A stretch of 64,000 nucleotides of DNA, from NCBI GenBank assembly GCA_018105865.1, contig CM030863.1, positions 4,428,754 through 4,492,753 on the forward strand. The letters are read 5' to 3'. This stretch comes from Metaphire vulgaris. Taxonomy: Eukaryota > Annelida > Clitellata > Crassiclitellata > Megascolecidae. The position numbers and the translations under genes are program-made. Position 1 is the first letter of the stretch; each line of letters opens with the position of its first letter. Below are positions 1 through 11,658 of this stretch, piece by piece. The notes under the pieces are model-generated. The model ran no database searches. It was not told the DNA's origin and was given only the letters and a program-made list of their open reading frames with translations.

Positions 1-250
1 AACGTGCTTCCTATAAAAACTAAATGCCTTTCAGACAAACCGTCGAAAACAACAGGACTAGCGTTCCCATTCAGATCAACAAAATCATGGGACCTATGCG
101 TTATTAGCTTTCGTTTGGAAGCCAAAAGTTCTGGAGATGCCCTACAAATATACGTAAAATCAGTAAGCTAACACGACAGTATGTATTTAGAAGCTTTCTT
201 TTATGATTAACACATATGCTATGCTTCTATCAAAATGTTGGCCATGACAC
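1..250. other. Unassigned AT-rich flank
   Basis: I see no exon, RNA gene or repeat boundary in this stretch left of the MITE-like terminus at 251. It is AT-rich and lacks any open frame with recognisable protein motifs. Confidence 0.5.
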
Positions 251-412
251 TCTAACCAGGGTCGCAGCCATGAATTTGATTTGGGGGATATAAATTTGGG
301 GGTATAGACCTATTTTGTTATATATATTTTAATATATATTATATATTATATTTATAATATTATATATTATATTTATAATATTATATATTATATTTATATA
401 TATTATAAGTTA

Positions 413-1102
413 TATAGCATAAGTGCTTTGAATATGATTATATTCAGCGTACAGTATGGACTTGATTAAGTCTAGATTAGTTTGTGATTAATTGTGATTA
501 GTTTTGGGTGGATCGCGAAAAGGCAAAATATTGTTTTCCAGTCGATTTCGTGGGAAAACCGGAAATTAGTTGGACCTTCCAAATGTCGTACGGCTCGAGG
601 AACCGGAAATTAGTTAGATTAAAACTTTGGGCATATTGGGTGGTCTTCTCCATCGAAGGTGTTGGAGGGGACGTAGGTTGGTTTAATCACATATATGTAT
701 AGATATGATTACTCACCAATGTTCTTGATTAGAAAGTTTCTGTATGGTATACACATTTGGGAATTATGTGTTGATTAATAATACTGATGAAAATCGTAAT
801 AACTTAAAACTGCCAGTTAATCAATCTATAGAATTGCTGGTTGATTAATCTAGAAAATCGCTCGGTGCTGTAACTGTATTGAATGATGTATGAGGCGCGC
901 TCTCGTAGCAGTTATGATGGTAGTTCTAGCTATTCGCTATCAATTTATTTGTTCTGGAAATGTGACGTCATGGCTGGTTCTTCGTAATAAAGGATGCCGG
1001 TCGAGTTGCATATTCACTTAGCCCGGAGAATGTAAGCTAAGCGAGTTGTGCTCTTGCCGACATTGTAACATCAAGAATGTCGTTATAGCTACATACGCTA
1101 TA
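413..1102 (+). repeat. 5' LTR
   Basis: This 690-bp repeat matches 4002-4690 except for an extra CT near 900, one fewer A near 990 and a T/C difference near 420. It carries a CRE palindrome TGACGTCA at 963-970 and a polyadenylation hexamer AATAAA at 986-991. The motif CCGGAAATTAGTT occurs twice (about 558 and 602). Confidence 0.85.
963..970 (+). promoter_or_regulatory. CRE-like palindrome in 5' LTR
   Basis: A perfect TGACGTCA lies 16 bp upstream of an AATAAA within the LTR, and the same pair is kept in the 3' LTR (4550-4557 and 4573-4578). This is the binding site of CREB/ATF bZIP factors in animals. A role in driving the LTR promoter is inference from position only. Confidence 0.4.
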
Positions 1103-4001
1103 AGTGGTGTCGATCCGGGGTCTCGCGCACTTCGTCTCGAAGATGTGCGGGAACACAACATAACGAAAATCCAGCCAGTCAATGAAAGTCAGCGAAATTA
1201 CGATCCAAACCTCTCGCACAAGATCAACCAGGTTCCTGCGGACATCGAGGGACGTCAGCATTCCAGACACCGCCAACAAAGCCAGACTCATCACGAACGA
1301 AACGAAGAAGCTACTCTCTACAGGTGTCGTTGGAAATGACCAAGTTTCCTGGACAGATGTCAGTCACCATTTTCGTGGTCCAGCCGCTAGCCGAGACGCC
1401 GAATCTGTTTTCACGTTTTGCCAACCGATGAAACATGACGTGAGTCCAGTCACCGTGGTCGTCATCACATGCTTCAATCAAACCTTTCTCCGCTCAGTCT
1501 TCTTTCAATCAGCTCCTTGTCAACCAAGTTTCGTCTTCATCCGACCGTCGACATGTCCTCCGTCGCGAAATGCATCTTTCCTCGATTACTCCTAAGCTAC
1601 AGCATCGTCAAAGTCCGCCAGAGTCCATCAAGCAAGCCAGTTCTCAACGTTCCCCACACAGACAGTAACATTGTAATTTTATTTCTTATAAATAAAATAT
1701 CTGAATGATTTTGATCCAAGAGAAACATATTTACTCCTAATGCGATTTCTAACCTGCTTTTCATCATGAATTTTTTTACTGGGCGTCTTGTATTTTCGCT
1801 AGATGTTGGTTTAATTCTTTAGTAATTTGGTCATTGCAAAAATCGTTTTTATGAAAGTTAGAAGCTCGAGCATTTTACGCGTAACTATCGGAAGTCTATG
1901 TCTTATGAAGTTATGATTGTATGGGCACGCAAATGAATGACGTTTTCGGTGTCAATGATCAATGAATCTCGAAGGTAAATGGAAAAATGGAAAATGACCT
2001 TGGAAGCCCCCGCTCATCTTCAGTTTATGCAGCGCGCTATGTTAATGGAAATGGAATGTTAATGGAAATGACTAAGTCAAAGTCAATTTGTTTTTAAAGC
2101 CGCGGATTGCAATAAGGTCACTTTTAAAAGGACTGCAGCGGTTTGTGACGTCATATACCACAGAAGACCGGCTTGGGTCTGCTTATCAGACTGAATTCTA
2201 TTAATCCAAGATTTACCGGTATGGTCGAGCGAGCGCCTGGTTGTCCGTAATTGCATGCGAACGCAAGAGAGGTCATTTGATTCTAGTTCCGCCAAAAGAG
2301 CTTACAGACAAGTACATAAGGTCTCTGGAACAGGGAATCATAAGTCAATGAAAGATTTAAAGAATCTGACTCGTGTTTTTGCCTCTGCCCCGATTGTCCA
2401 GAGCTGGACAAGTGAATTTTGTTTCAGATCAAAAGTCTTTTGGGGAGACAGGATTGAATTTTTAAAATGCTCACTAAAATTTCAGTATGTTTTGATGGAG
2501 GAGAATATTTCAGATTTTCTTGGTTACAGTGGGTTTTACTGCATTTTTCTTTCGATTGGTTCTAATTTTGCAAATTTATCCGCAGCTGATTCTCAGCTTG
2601 CCATTCTGCATAGTCGAAGATGCAGCTTGGTGACTGGATGTCTAAGCATCTTACATTTGGTTTACGTAGCTGTAAAATACCTTAAAAATACATTATTAAT
2701 GAAAGCATTGGAATCAACAATCAATTGAATTAATAATATAGACAGCTGAGTCTTATGGAATTCTCAAGTCTTTCTTCATCAAAGGTACAGCCATAGATAT
2801 CGCGCAATTATTTAATAATTTTTTGTCTTCATTCTTGGATATTTCTATAGAAATACAAAAAGATAATATATATATATGAAAATAAAAATTTTAAAACTAT
2901 GAATTCTTATATTACTGATTGCTTTATGATGACCGTTTTTTAAAATCATCGAGTAAATTTGAATTTCCTGCTTTGCAATGCTTTAACGCATCATGTGGTT
3001 GATGTTTGTCGTTAGTATTCAAAAGGCCTTCATTAATGGCTAGAATGCTCCACATATTTGATTTGCACAAGTGCATTTTAGATCAGCGTATTACTGGTGT
3101 CTCGAGGCTTTGCAAGCTATGAATTCTGTTATCTCGTGTCCTAAATTAGCATAATTTTTTAAAATTATTTCCAGCTCACTCAAAATTGCCTTATTCGTAA
3201 TTTTTGTGGGTACTTCGCTATAATATATTTCGGATAGATTTTTTAAATTTAAATTTAGGGTATGTTTTTTGTCTACCTTAGTCCGACGTAGCGTCGTCTT
3301 GGTTGCACGATATTGGCATCTTCTGGCCCCAGATGTCATTGCCGAGTACTATGACGAAGTGTCGTTTTTCTCTCTATTCACACAAGAAAATTTGTTTTAA
3401 TAGGCTCGACTACGCATTAGAGATCACTTTAAAGTTTATTTTCGACTTTTGATATGAGTTCAGCATTGTCAATACATTTTAAAAATAGTTTCATATTAAA
3501 TTTCTGCTAGTCTAAAATATTTTCCGTTTTGGAATCTTTTGTCATAATTTCCATGGAATATGCACTAAATAAGAAAACTGCGTTTCTCCCTATGGTTTTA
3601 CGATAACAGCACCTTTTTAATTTTTTTTGGTCGACTTTAATGGAGTTTTCTCGTCTAAAAGTCTAATTTTGCGACTCAGATAGAGACAATTGGTTCACTC
3701 AGTTTGTGTGTTGCCGTTGTCAAAATTACTTACAAGCATAACGCCATAAGTGAATTTGTTTTACGGATTTTGTTTACACCGTTGTTCTCAATAGAATTGT
3801 GAAATAGTAGTGAATGTCTGATTATTTAAAATTTCTTACCTTGCTTAGCTAGTGCCTGACTTCTTTAAATTAGTCCATAACACTTGTGTTTCATTGGTGT
3901 TTCGAACACCTTATGGTCAAATGTTTCGCTGGTGTCTGAGTAGCGGATTTTATTTTAATTTTCTTTCGTGAGGCCACGAAAATTTTCAAAATGACGGCAA
4001 A
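1103..4001 (+). other. Interior of LTR element, no gag-pol seen
   Basis: The first 600 bp are less AT-rich and hold a 137-codon frame (1182-1595) without family resemblance. The remainder is AT-rich with short frames only. I see no retroviral enzyme motif on either strand. Confidence 0.6.
1105..1122 (+). other. Primer-binding site of LTR element
   Basis: TGGTGTCGATCCGGGGTC begins two bases after the LTR end. Its complement ends in CCA and looks like the 3' end of a tRNA: T-loop and stem part CGAGACCCCG, seven acceptor bases, a discriminator A, then CCA. Spacing and sequence fit a reverse-transcription primer site. The exact tRNA is not determined. Confidence 0.7.
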
Positions 4002-4690
4002 TATAGCACAAGTGCTTTGAATATGATTATATTCAGCGTACAGTATGGACTTGATTAAGTCTAGATTAGTTTGTGATTAATTGTGATTAGTTTTGGGTGG
4101 ATCGCGAAAAGGCAAAATATTGTTTTCCAGTCGATTTCGTGGGAAAACCGGAAATTAGTTGGACCTTCCAAATGTCGTACGGCTCGAGGAACCGGAAATT
4201 AGTTAGATTAAAACTTTGGGCATATTGGGTGGTCTTCTCCATCGAAGGTGTTGGAGGGGACGTAGGTTGGTTTAATCACATATATGTATAGATATGATTA
4301 CTCACCAATGTTCTTGATTAGAAAGTTTCTGTATGGTATACACATTTGGGAATTATGTGTTGATTAATAATACTGATGAAAATCGTAATAACTTAAAACT
4401 GCCAGTTAATCAATCTATAGAATTGCTGGTTGATTAATCTAGAAAATCGCTCGGTGCTGTAACTGTATTGAATGATGTATGAGGCGCGCTCGTAGCAGTT
4501 ATGATGGTAGTTCTAGCTATTCGCTATCAATTTATTTGTTCTGGAAATGTGACGTCATGGCTGGTTCTTCGTAATAAAAGGATGCCGGTCGAGTTGCATA
4601 TTCACTTAGCCCGGAGAATGTAAGCTAAGCGAGTTGTGCTCTTGCCGACATTGTAACATCAAGAATGTCGTTATAGCTACATACGCTATA
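4002..4690 (+). repeat. 3' LTR
   Basis: This 689-bp copy of 413-1102 ends in GCTATA and is followed by GTTA, the target duplication also found before the 5' LTR. Confidence 0.85.
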
Positions 4691-4699
4691 GTTATATAT

Positions 4700-4765
4700 T
4701 GGGCCTATTATATGTGTATATATATATGTGTGTAATGTAATATATATATATATACTGTATTATAT
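4700..4765. repeat. TA/TG microsatellite
   Basis: Alternating TATATA with TGTG interruptions lies in the AT-rich core of the disrupted MITE-like element. Confidence 0.7.
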
Positions 4766-4837
4766 ACATCGATTTTTTGGGGGGGAGGGGTTGAGTTTAT
4801 ATGCCGATAAAGCCCCGTCACTGCGTCCCTGGCTCTA

Positions 4838-5246
4838 ACCGCGATCCACAAGCTTAGACAAACCTAAAGATAGCGTTTAAAACATGTTGACGTCAGATTA
4901 TCTGGACAGCTGACAAATAAATTTCTTATCTGCAATACTGCTGACTAGTTCCCGTATATTACGATTATATCTACAAGAGACTTAGGCCTACACACTATCA
5001 CTATCGAGGAACAAAGAACACGTACATTTGTCGTACAACCATCTACATTATACAGTATTATGTCTTATTGTTAATGAAACCTAAATTGTCGCAGCTGAAA
5101 TAATATGCGATGGTTAATTTACAGGCGAGAAAGAAAGCGTATGAAATATTCACGAACAGGTAAATCATGTGTATACAGTGAAGTTTGATAGTAATTAAAC
5201 ATGCTCACGAAACGATCGCTCTAGTCTAGGTATATTCAAGTGGACC
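4838..5246. other. No feature recognised
   Basis: This is AT-rich sequence with many stops in all frames. I see no repeat ends or coding motif. Confidence 0.4.
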
Positions 5247-5408
5247 CAGTGGCTATTCTAGCCACCTAGACATTGGGGGAGTTTAACATTTTGGGGGGAT
5301 ACAAGACATCGGGGAGGTCACACTGCTTGCCAAAATGTCAAAATTTCGGGAAGTAAAATTCAAACTGGGGGGATTGCCCTCCTCCAGAGAAGGCCTAGAA
5401 TATACACT
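5247..5408. mobile_element. Short MITE-like element
   Basis: The left end CAGTGGCTATTCTAGCC and the right end GGCCTAGAATATACACTG are near inverted complements, enclosing about 160 bp rich in G runs (GGGGGA). Size and terminal repeats suggest a non-autonomous DNA transposon; no clear target duplication is seen. Confidence 0.4.
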
Positions 5409-5457
5409 GAGTGGACCAGCAACACCAGCAACGAAGTAGCCATAAGACAGTGTAGGG

Positions 5458-5843
5458 CAATGCTTCCCAAACTTTTTCCAGTCACGGTACACTATCCATG
5501 AAACATAGAGTCAACGTCACACTGCAGCCGAAATGCACACATCTCATTTTTAATGATGCATTTGTATAGGCCTACTAGTACTGTATAATATTTATTATAC
5601 TTTAGTCTAGTATACATTATAATATTGGCTACCGTTCTTCAAAAGTACATATCTTCCTTGCAATCTCTAAGTTGTCACTATTTCATGTCTAACTTCATTG
5701 AAGAGATATAAATAAACTTATAATTATTAACAATTAATACCGCACCGCTAGTATTTTACTATTTTCCAGTATTTTGCCACGGCACACTTGCGCCGTTGCT
5801 GCGGCACTGTTGTGTGCCGCGGCACACAGGCTGGGAAGCACTG
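5458..5843. mobile_element. hAT-like MITE
   Basis: The left end CAATGCTTCCCAA and the right end CTGGGAAGCACTG form terminal inverted repeats of the CAGTGCTTCCCA type common in hAT elements. The interior ends with a 'GCGGCACAC' block on both sides. It has no transposase frame, and an 8-bp target duplication is not evident. Confidence 0.6.
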
Positions 5844-6550
5844 GTATTGGCAATGTGAAACCAAAACAGCGTCAACTCTTGGCAGTTTTGTTGGTAACCT
5901 TGTGTGATAATTATAGCCAACAGTGTAACCAATAAATATGCCGACAATATTCTAATTAGTTCAAAAAGCAGCCAACGTCGACGCCAGCAGACAACGTGGT
6001 GTTGTAAATAAAATCGAGGATCATACTTCCATATGCTGCTGTTGCGGCAAAGGCTAATAACCTGTGATTAATTTGTTTTAAACCTGTCCGTTAAGCCAAA
6101 ACCTAGACAATTTTCTTAACAACTAGTTAGCGATTTCCGTCAAATCTATACTGGATACAGACGGATTAAATATCAATTGAGCCGATGACAATTAGACCCT
6201 AACGTGTTGCCTACAAATTTGCTGCTTTAATGCAACTTGTGCAACTTACAGAGAGTCGACGAATATTTATGGGAGTTAGTTGGATCAACAATATTCATTT
6301 CAATTTTACACGCCATGCATTTCTGTTTAGCATAAGGAATAGAACGCCAGTCCCAAACAAACGCCTGCCTCTAAAAGAGCCTGCGGAGGAACATGAAAGA
6401 CTATTTAAAGAAATAATCTTGACGAGTATCTTCCATGGCTTGAACGCCGGTAAGTTAAAATTAGAAAACTATTCACATTCATCCCTCTAGCATCTGACTT
6501 GCTCCAGCTATCATCGAGAAATCTGCAGATCCGCTATTAAATCCGCTATT
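5844..6550. other. No feature recognised left of the gap
   Basis: An 86-codon plus frame (6230-6490) has no family features and is not supported. I searched the minus strand for a further exon of the giant gene and found none; the 3' end of that gene may lie in the gap or beyond the window. Confidence 0.4.
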
Positions 6551-6650
6551 NNNNNNNNNNNNNNNNNNNNNNNNNNNNNNNNNNNNNNNNNNNNNNNNNN
6601 NNNNNNNNNNNNNNNNNNNNNNNNNNNNNNNNNNNNNNNNNNNNNNNNNN
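6551..6650. other. Assembly gap (100 N)
   Basis: A run of exactly 100 N, typical of a gap of unknown length. It interrupts an A-array exon: 86 nt of the exon's 5' end are present at 6651-6736, but about 1.27 kb of body is missing and nothing of it reappears left of the gap. The true gap must therefore be longer than 100 bp and may hide further units. Confidence 0.95.
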
Positions 6651-6736
6651 GATCGGCGTGGAGCCAGGTGCCGTCGTCGTGGACGCTGCTGACGTCGTCG
6701 TCGTTGTCGCAGACGGGGTCGTGGCGACGGTCGTCG
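6651..6736 (-). CDS. Exon A15, 5' fragment (cut by gap)
   Basis: The acceptor TTTTCAG at 6737 is followed by the Thr/Ala/Pro-rich start of an A exon in phase 1. Only 86 nt survive before the gap, so neither discoidin-like domain is present in the assembly. Confidence 0.8.
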
Positions 6737-7020
6737 CTGAAAACAGAAGAACATCGATTAGATTGTCTAGAGTCTAAAATCAGTGAAGCACGTTTTGCAT
6801 GCCTTGTTGCTTAGATTGCAACAGTCGATCGCCCGTCATTATTTCTGACAGGCATATGCACGTCAAGCGGCGCTAGAATGAGAACCACCATACGACGAAA
6901 TTGGAATATACAAGTATAATTTGTTTAAATAATCATAATGACAACAACATTATTAAGATGTAGAGGTTCGCGAACTACTTCAATGGCGAAGACGACGACG
7001 GCGACGGCGCACTCACTCAC

Positions 7021-8373
7021 CCAGGCTTGGCTCGAAGCATCCAGTCACTTTCACGGTCAAGTCGTATGTTTCGGCTCGTGGGTCCTTCGTTCCTTCCGGA
7101 CTGATACCGAACTTGACTGCCTCAACAGGGCTGCCGTCTGGACTCGGATAGAACGTAACGCTTCCGTCCTCAGGTACAACCTTCTCGATTGTGTCAGACT
7201 TCCCAGATGGGTAAAATATGACGAAGACGATAGTCTCGGCGATTGGTTCATCGACCGAAACCGACTGGATGAGCGAACCTGGCTGGAGGCTGACGAGCAG
7301 CTGTGGAGATGGCTCGTTCTCGGAAGGTACGGCCGGCTGCCAGTCTATCGCGCCTGGCTGAGACTCGGGTGGTTTGCTGTTTTCGTTTGCGTTCACGACT
7401 TCGATGTCATCTTCGCCAAATGTCGGCGCTTGCGATGGCATCCGGTCAGACAGCGGACAGTAGACCGTTGTCGTGACGGTCGGGGTCGTCGTCGTCGTGA
7501 CGACGGTTACAGCTGTCGTCGAGCCGAACGTGGGTGTGCCACTCGTCGTCGTCGCCGCCGCCGTCGGGGACGACAGCGTCGTTGTCGTCGACGGCACGGT
7601 CTGAGTCGTGACCGCTCCGGTCGTCGGTGAGGTCGTTACGGTCGTCGTCGTCGATGGTACTGTCTGTCCGACGCTGGTCGTCGTCGGCGCGACAGTCGTC
7701 TCCTCTCTCAGGCAGCCCTGAGCGCTCGGAATCACACGGAAGATTTCGATCGAACTGTCCGTCCTCAAGCTCTTCAGTATGACGCGCAGCTCCTTGATTG
7801 TAGAAGCGATGATGGATGCTGGTATGAGCACACGTCCGCTTGGCGTTACTGGCACGTCCTGTACGATTGTCGTTTCGCCTTCAGCGTTCTTCGCCACGAG
7901 GTCGACCTTACTCAACCCACTTTCTTTACCCGTTTCGACCGAAGTCACTGAAACCGGTTTGGCGAACTTCAGCGCGAACTCGGGTGGGACTTTGGCCTCT
8001 TTTGGTGTTGCTGCGTCGTCGGAGCTCGTAGTCTCCACTACCCACGGCTGACCTGTCGATCTGTCGAGCGGCTTTAATTGTCTCGACGACCCGATGTCCG
8101 TCGTAACGCTCTGCAGTGGCAGGTCCGTCGGCGGACCGGTCATCGAGTCTTGGAGATAGCATACGGCAATCGTCGTCGTTCCCTCTGGTGAAACGGTCGT
8201 TGTCACGATCGCTGTCGTCGTCGTCGTCGTCGTGGACTCGACTACGGTCGTGGCAGTAGCTGTTGTGATGCTCGTAGGCGTAGTAGTGATCGGCGTGGAG
8301 CCAGGTGCCGTCGTCGTGGACGCTGCTGACGTCGTCGTCGTTGTCGCAGACGGGGTCGTGGCGACGGTCGTCG
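7021..8373 (-). CDS. Exon A14: two discoidin-like domains with PTS linkers
   Basis: This is an intact 451-codon unit (1353 nt) with phase-1 ends. It is distinctive in reading STIKE rather than STTTH before the second half of domain I, with the SENEP and EPI variants in domain II. The intron following it carries the TAGAGG variant, shared only with the intron after A9. Confidence 0.85.
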
Positions 8374-8660
8374 CTGAAAACAGAAGAACATCGATTATTG
8401 ATTGTCTAGAGTCTAAAATCAGTGAAGCACGTTTTGCATGCCTTGTTGCTTAGATTGCAACAGTCGATCGCCCGTCATTATTTCTGACAGGCATATGCAC
8501 GTCAAGCGGCGCTAGAATGAGAACCACCATACGACGAAATTGGAATATACAAGTATAATTTGTTTAAATAATCATAATGACAACAACATTATTAAGATGC
8601 CAGAGGTTCGCGAACTACTTCAATGGCGAAGACGACGACGGCGACGGCGCACTCACTCAC

Positions 8661-10014
8661 CCAGGCTTGGCTCGAAGCATCCAGTCACTTTCACGGTCAA
8701 GTCGTATGTTTCGGCTCGTGGGTCCTTCGTTCCTTCCGGACTGATACCGAACTTGACTGCCTCAACAGGGCTGCCGTCTGGACTCGGATAGAACGTAACG
8801 CTTCCGTCCTCAGGTACAACCTTCTCGATTGTGTCAGACTTCCCAGATGGGTAAAATATGACGAAGACGATAGTCTCGGCGTTTGGTTCATCGACCGAAA
8901 CCGACTGGATGAGCGAACCTGGCTGGAGGCTGACGAGCAGCTGTGGAGATGGCTCGTTCTCGGAAGGTACGGCCGGCTGCCAGTCTATCGCGCCTGGCTG
9001 AGACTCGGGTGGTTTGCTGTTTTCGTTTGCGTTCACGACTTCGATGTCATCTTCGCCAAATGTCGGCGCTTGCGATGGCATCCGGTCAGACAGCGGACAG
9101 TAGACCGTTGTCGTGACGGTCGGGGTCGTCGTCGTCGTGACGACGGTTACAGCTGTCGTCGAGCCGAACGTGGGTGTGCCACTCGTCGTCGTCGCCGCCG
9201 CCGTCGGGGACGACAGCGTCGTTGTCGTCGACGGCACGGTCTGAGTCGTGACCGCTCCGGTCGTCGGTGAGGTCGTTACGGTCGTCGTCGTCGATGGTAC
9301 TGTCTGTCCGACGCTGGTCGTCGTCGGCGCGACAGTCGTCTCCTCTCTCAGGCAGCCCTGAGCGCTCGGAATCACACGGAAGATTTCGATCGAACTGTCC
9401 GTCCTCAAGCTCTTCAGTATGACGCGCAGCTGCGTGGTTGTAGAAGCGATGATGGATGCTGGTATGAGCACACGTCCGCTTGGCGTTACTGGCACGTCCT
9501 GTACGATTGTCGTTTCGCCTTCAGCGTTCTTCGCCACGAGGTCGACCTTACTCAACCCACTTTCTTTACCCGTTTCGACCGAAGTCACTGAAACCGGTTT
9601 GGCGAACTTCAGCGCGAACTCGGGTGGGACTTTGGCCTCTTTTGGTGTTGCTGCGTCGTCGGAGCTCGTAGTCTCCACTACCCACGGCTGACCTGTCGAT
9701 CTGTCGAGCGGCTTTAATTGTCTCGACGACCCGATGTCCGTCGTAACGCTCTGCAGTGGCAGGTCCGTCGGCGGACCGGTCATCGAGTCTTGGAGATAGC
9801 ATACGGCAATCGTCGTCGTTCCCTCTGGTGAAACGGTCGTTGTCACGATCGCTGTCGTCGTCGTCGTCGTCGTGGACTCGACTACGGTCGTGGCAGTAGC
9901 TGTTGTGATGCTCGTAGGCGTAGTAGTGATCGGCGTGGAGCCAGGTGCCGTCGTCGTGGACGCTGCTGACGTCGTCGTCGTTGTCGCAGACGGGGTCGTC
10001 GGCGACGGTCGTCG
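8661..10014 (-). pseudogene. Exon A13 with +1 frameshift
   Basis: The length is 1354 nt. One extra base lies near the exon start (around 9998-10001, GTCGTCGGCG instead of GTCGTGGCG), which puts both discoidin-like domains out of frame with a phase-1 acceptor. Otherwise the body is fully open over more than 400 codons, so a consensus error in the assembly is a real alternative to a true mutation. Variants: STTTQ, SENEP, EPN. Confidence 0.7.
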
Positions 10015-10299
10015 CTGAAAACAGAAGAACATCGATTAGATTGTCTAGAGTCTAAAATCAGTGAAGCACGTTTTGCATGCCTTGTTGCTTAGATTGCAAC
10101 AGTCGATCGCCCGTCATTATTTCTGACAGGCATATGCACGTCAAGCGGCGCTAGAATGAGAACCACCATACGACGAAATTGGAATATACAAGTATAATTT
10201 GTTTAAATAATCATAATGACAACAACATTATTAAGATGCCAGAGGTTCGCGAACTACTTCAATGGCGAAGACGACGACGGCGACGGCGCACTCACTCAC

Positions 10300-11658
10300 C
10301 CAGGCTTGGCTCGAAGCATCCAGTCACTTTCACGGTCAAGTCGTATGTTTCGGCTCGTGGGTCCTTCGTTCCTTCCGGACTGATACCGAACTTGACTGCC
10401 TCAACAGGGCTGCCGTCTGGACTCGGATAGAACGTAACGCTTCCGTCCTCAGGTACAACCTTCTCGATTGTGTCAGACTTCCCAGATGGGTAAAATATGA
10501 CGAAGACGATAGTCTCGGCGATTGGTTCATCGACCGAAACCGACTGGATGAGCGAACCTGGCTGGAGGCTGACGAGCAGCTGTGGAGATGGCTCGTTCTC
10601 GGAAGGTACGGCCGGCTGCCAGTCTATCGCGCCTGGCTGAGACTCGGGTGGTTTGCTGTTTTCGTTTGCGTTCACGACTTCGATGTCATCTTCGCCAAAT
10701 GTCGGCGCTTGCGATGGCATCCGGTCAGACAGCGGACAGTAGACCGTTGTCGTGACGGTCGGGGTCGTCGTCGTCGTGACGACGGTTACAGCTGTCGTCG
10801 AGCCGAACGTGGGTGTGCCACTCGTCGTCGTCGCCGCCGCCGTCGGGGACGACAGCGTCGTTGTCGTCGACGGCACGGTCTGAGTCGTGACCGCTCCGGT
10901 CGTCGGTGAGGTCGTTACGGTCGTCGTCGTCGATGGTACTGTCTGTCCGACGCTGGTCGTCGTCGGCGCGACAGTCGTCTCCTCTCTCTCAGGCAGCCCT
11001 GAGCGCTCGGAATCACACGGAAGATTTCGATCGAACTGTCCGTCCTCAAGCTCTTCAGTATGACGCGCAGATGCGTGGTTGTAGAAGCGATGATGGATGC
11101 TGGTATGAGCACACGTCCGCTTGGCGTTACTGGCACGTCCTGTACGATTGTCGTTTCGCCTTCAGCGTTCTTCGCCACGAGGTCGACCTTACTCAACCCA
11201 CTTTCTTTACCCGTTTCGACCGAAGTCACTGAAACCGGTTTGGCGAACTTCAGCGCGAACTCGGGTGGGACTTTGGCCTCTTTTGGTGTTGCTGCGTCGT
11301 CGGAGCTCGTAGTCTCCACCACCCACGGCTGACCTGTCGATCTGTCGAGCGGTTTTAATTGTCTCGACGACCCGATGTCCGTCGTAACGCTCTGCAGTGG
11401 CAGGTCCGTCGGCGGACCGGTCATCGAGTCTTGGAGATAGCATACGGCAATCGTCGTCGTTCCCTCTGGTGAAACGGTCGTTGTCACGATCGCTGTCGTC
11501 GTCGTCGTCGTCGTGGACTCGACTACGGGTCGTGGCAGTAGCTGTTGTGATGCTCGTAGGCGTAGTAGTGATCGGCGTGGAGCCAGGTGCCGTCGTCGTG
11601 GACGCTGCTGCTGTCGTCGTCGTCGTTGTCGCAGACGGGGTCGTGGCGACGGTCGTCG
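10300..11658 (-). pseudogene. Exon A12 with two compensating frameshifts
   Basis: The length is 1359 nt, still a multiple of three. It has one extra G near 11528 (CGGGTCGTGG) and an extra CT near 10985 (TCTCTCTC). Between these points domain I is read out of frame, while linker 2 and domain II return to frame. A third indel in the first linker adds one codon. The indels fall in short homopolymer or dinucleotide runs, as expected for either slippage or sequencing error. Confidence 0.7.

Larger units (their letters stand above)
413..4690 (+). mobile_element. Non-autonomous LTR retrotransposon
   Basis: Two nearly identical direct repeats of 690 and 689 bp flank a 2.9-kb interior. Each repeat begins TATAGC and ends GCTATA, a 6-bp terminal inverted pair in place of the usual TG...CA. 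A GTTA target duplication abuts both outer ends (409-412 and 4691-4694). A tRNA-like primer-binding site starts 2 nt inside the left LTR. The interior has only short open frames (for example 1182-1595 plus, 137 codons) with no protease, reverse transcriptase, RNase H or integrase motif that I can recognise, so it looks like a LARD/TRIM-type element mobilised in trans. No good polypurine tract is visible before 4002. The near-identity of the LTRs argues for recent insertion. Confidence 0.8.
251..4837. mobile_element. MITE-like DNA element split by the LTR element
   Basis: The left end (about 251-275) reads CTAACCAGGGTCGCAG. The right end (about 4815-4837) is its approximate inverted complement, containing CTGCGTCCCTGG followed by CTCTAACC. 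Between them lies an AT-rich core, interrupted at 413-4690 by the LTR retrotransposon. Removing that insertion leaves an element of roughly 310 bp with imperfect terminal inverted repeats and a TA-rich middle, as in many non-autonomous DNA transposons. The family is not identified and the outer boundaries are approximate. Confidence 0.45.

Noticed and set aside
508..702. Identical 64-codon frames in both LTRs (508-702 and 4097-4291)
   Set aside because: Identity follows from LTR duplication. The frame starts without context, has no recognisable motif and lies in the promoter-like part of the LTR.
1182..1595. 137-codon frame in the LTR element interior as a gag-like gene
   Set aside because: No zinc knuckle, capsid or protease motif; composition is like random sequence. 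Kept only as a note.
2255..2728. 157-codon plus frame in the LTR interior
   Set aside because: No recognisable family pattern, AT-driven composition and no start context; not supported as a gene.
6230..6490. 86-codon plus frame left of the gap
   Set aside because: No motif, no neighbouring exon and no splice support.
10015..10032. Extending A13 upstream as an in-frame start (MFFCFQRR...)
   Set aside because: This Met lies in the intron acceptor tract shared by all units; it appears open only because of the +1 insertion and would ignore the conserved splice site.
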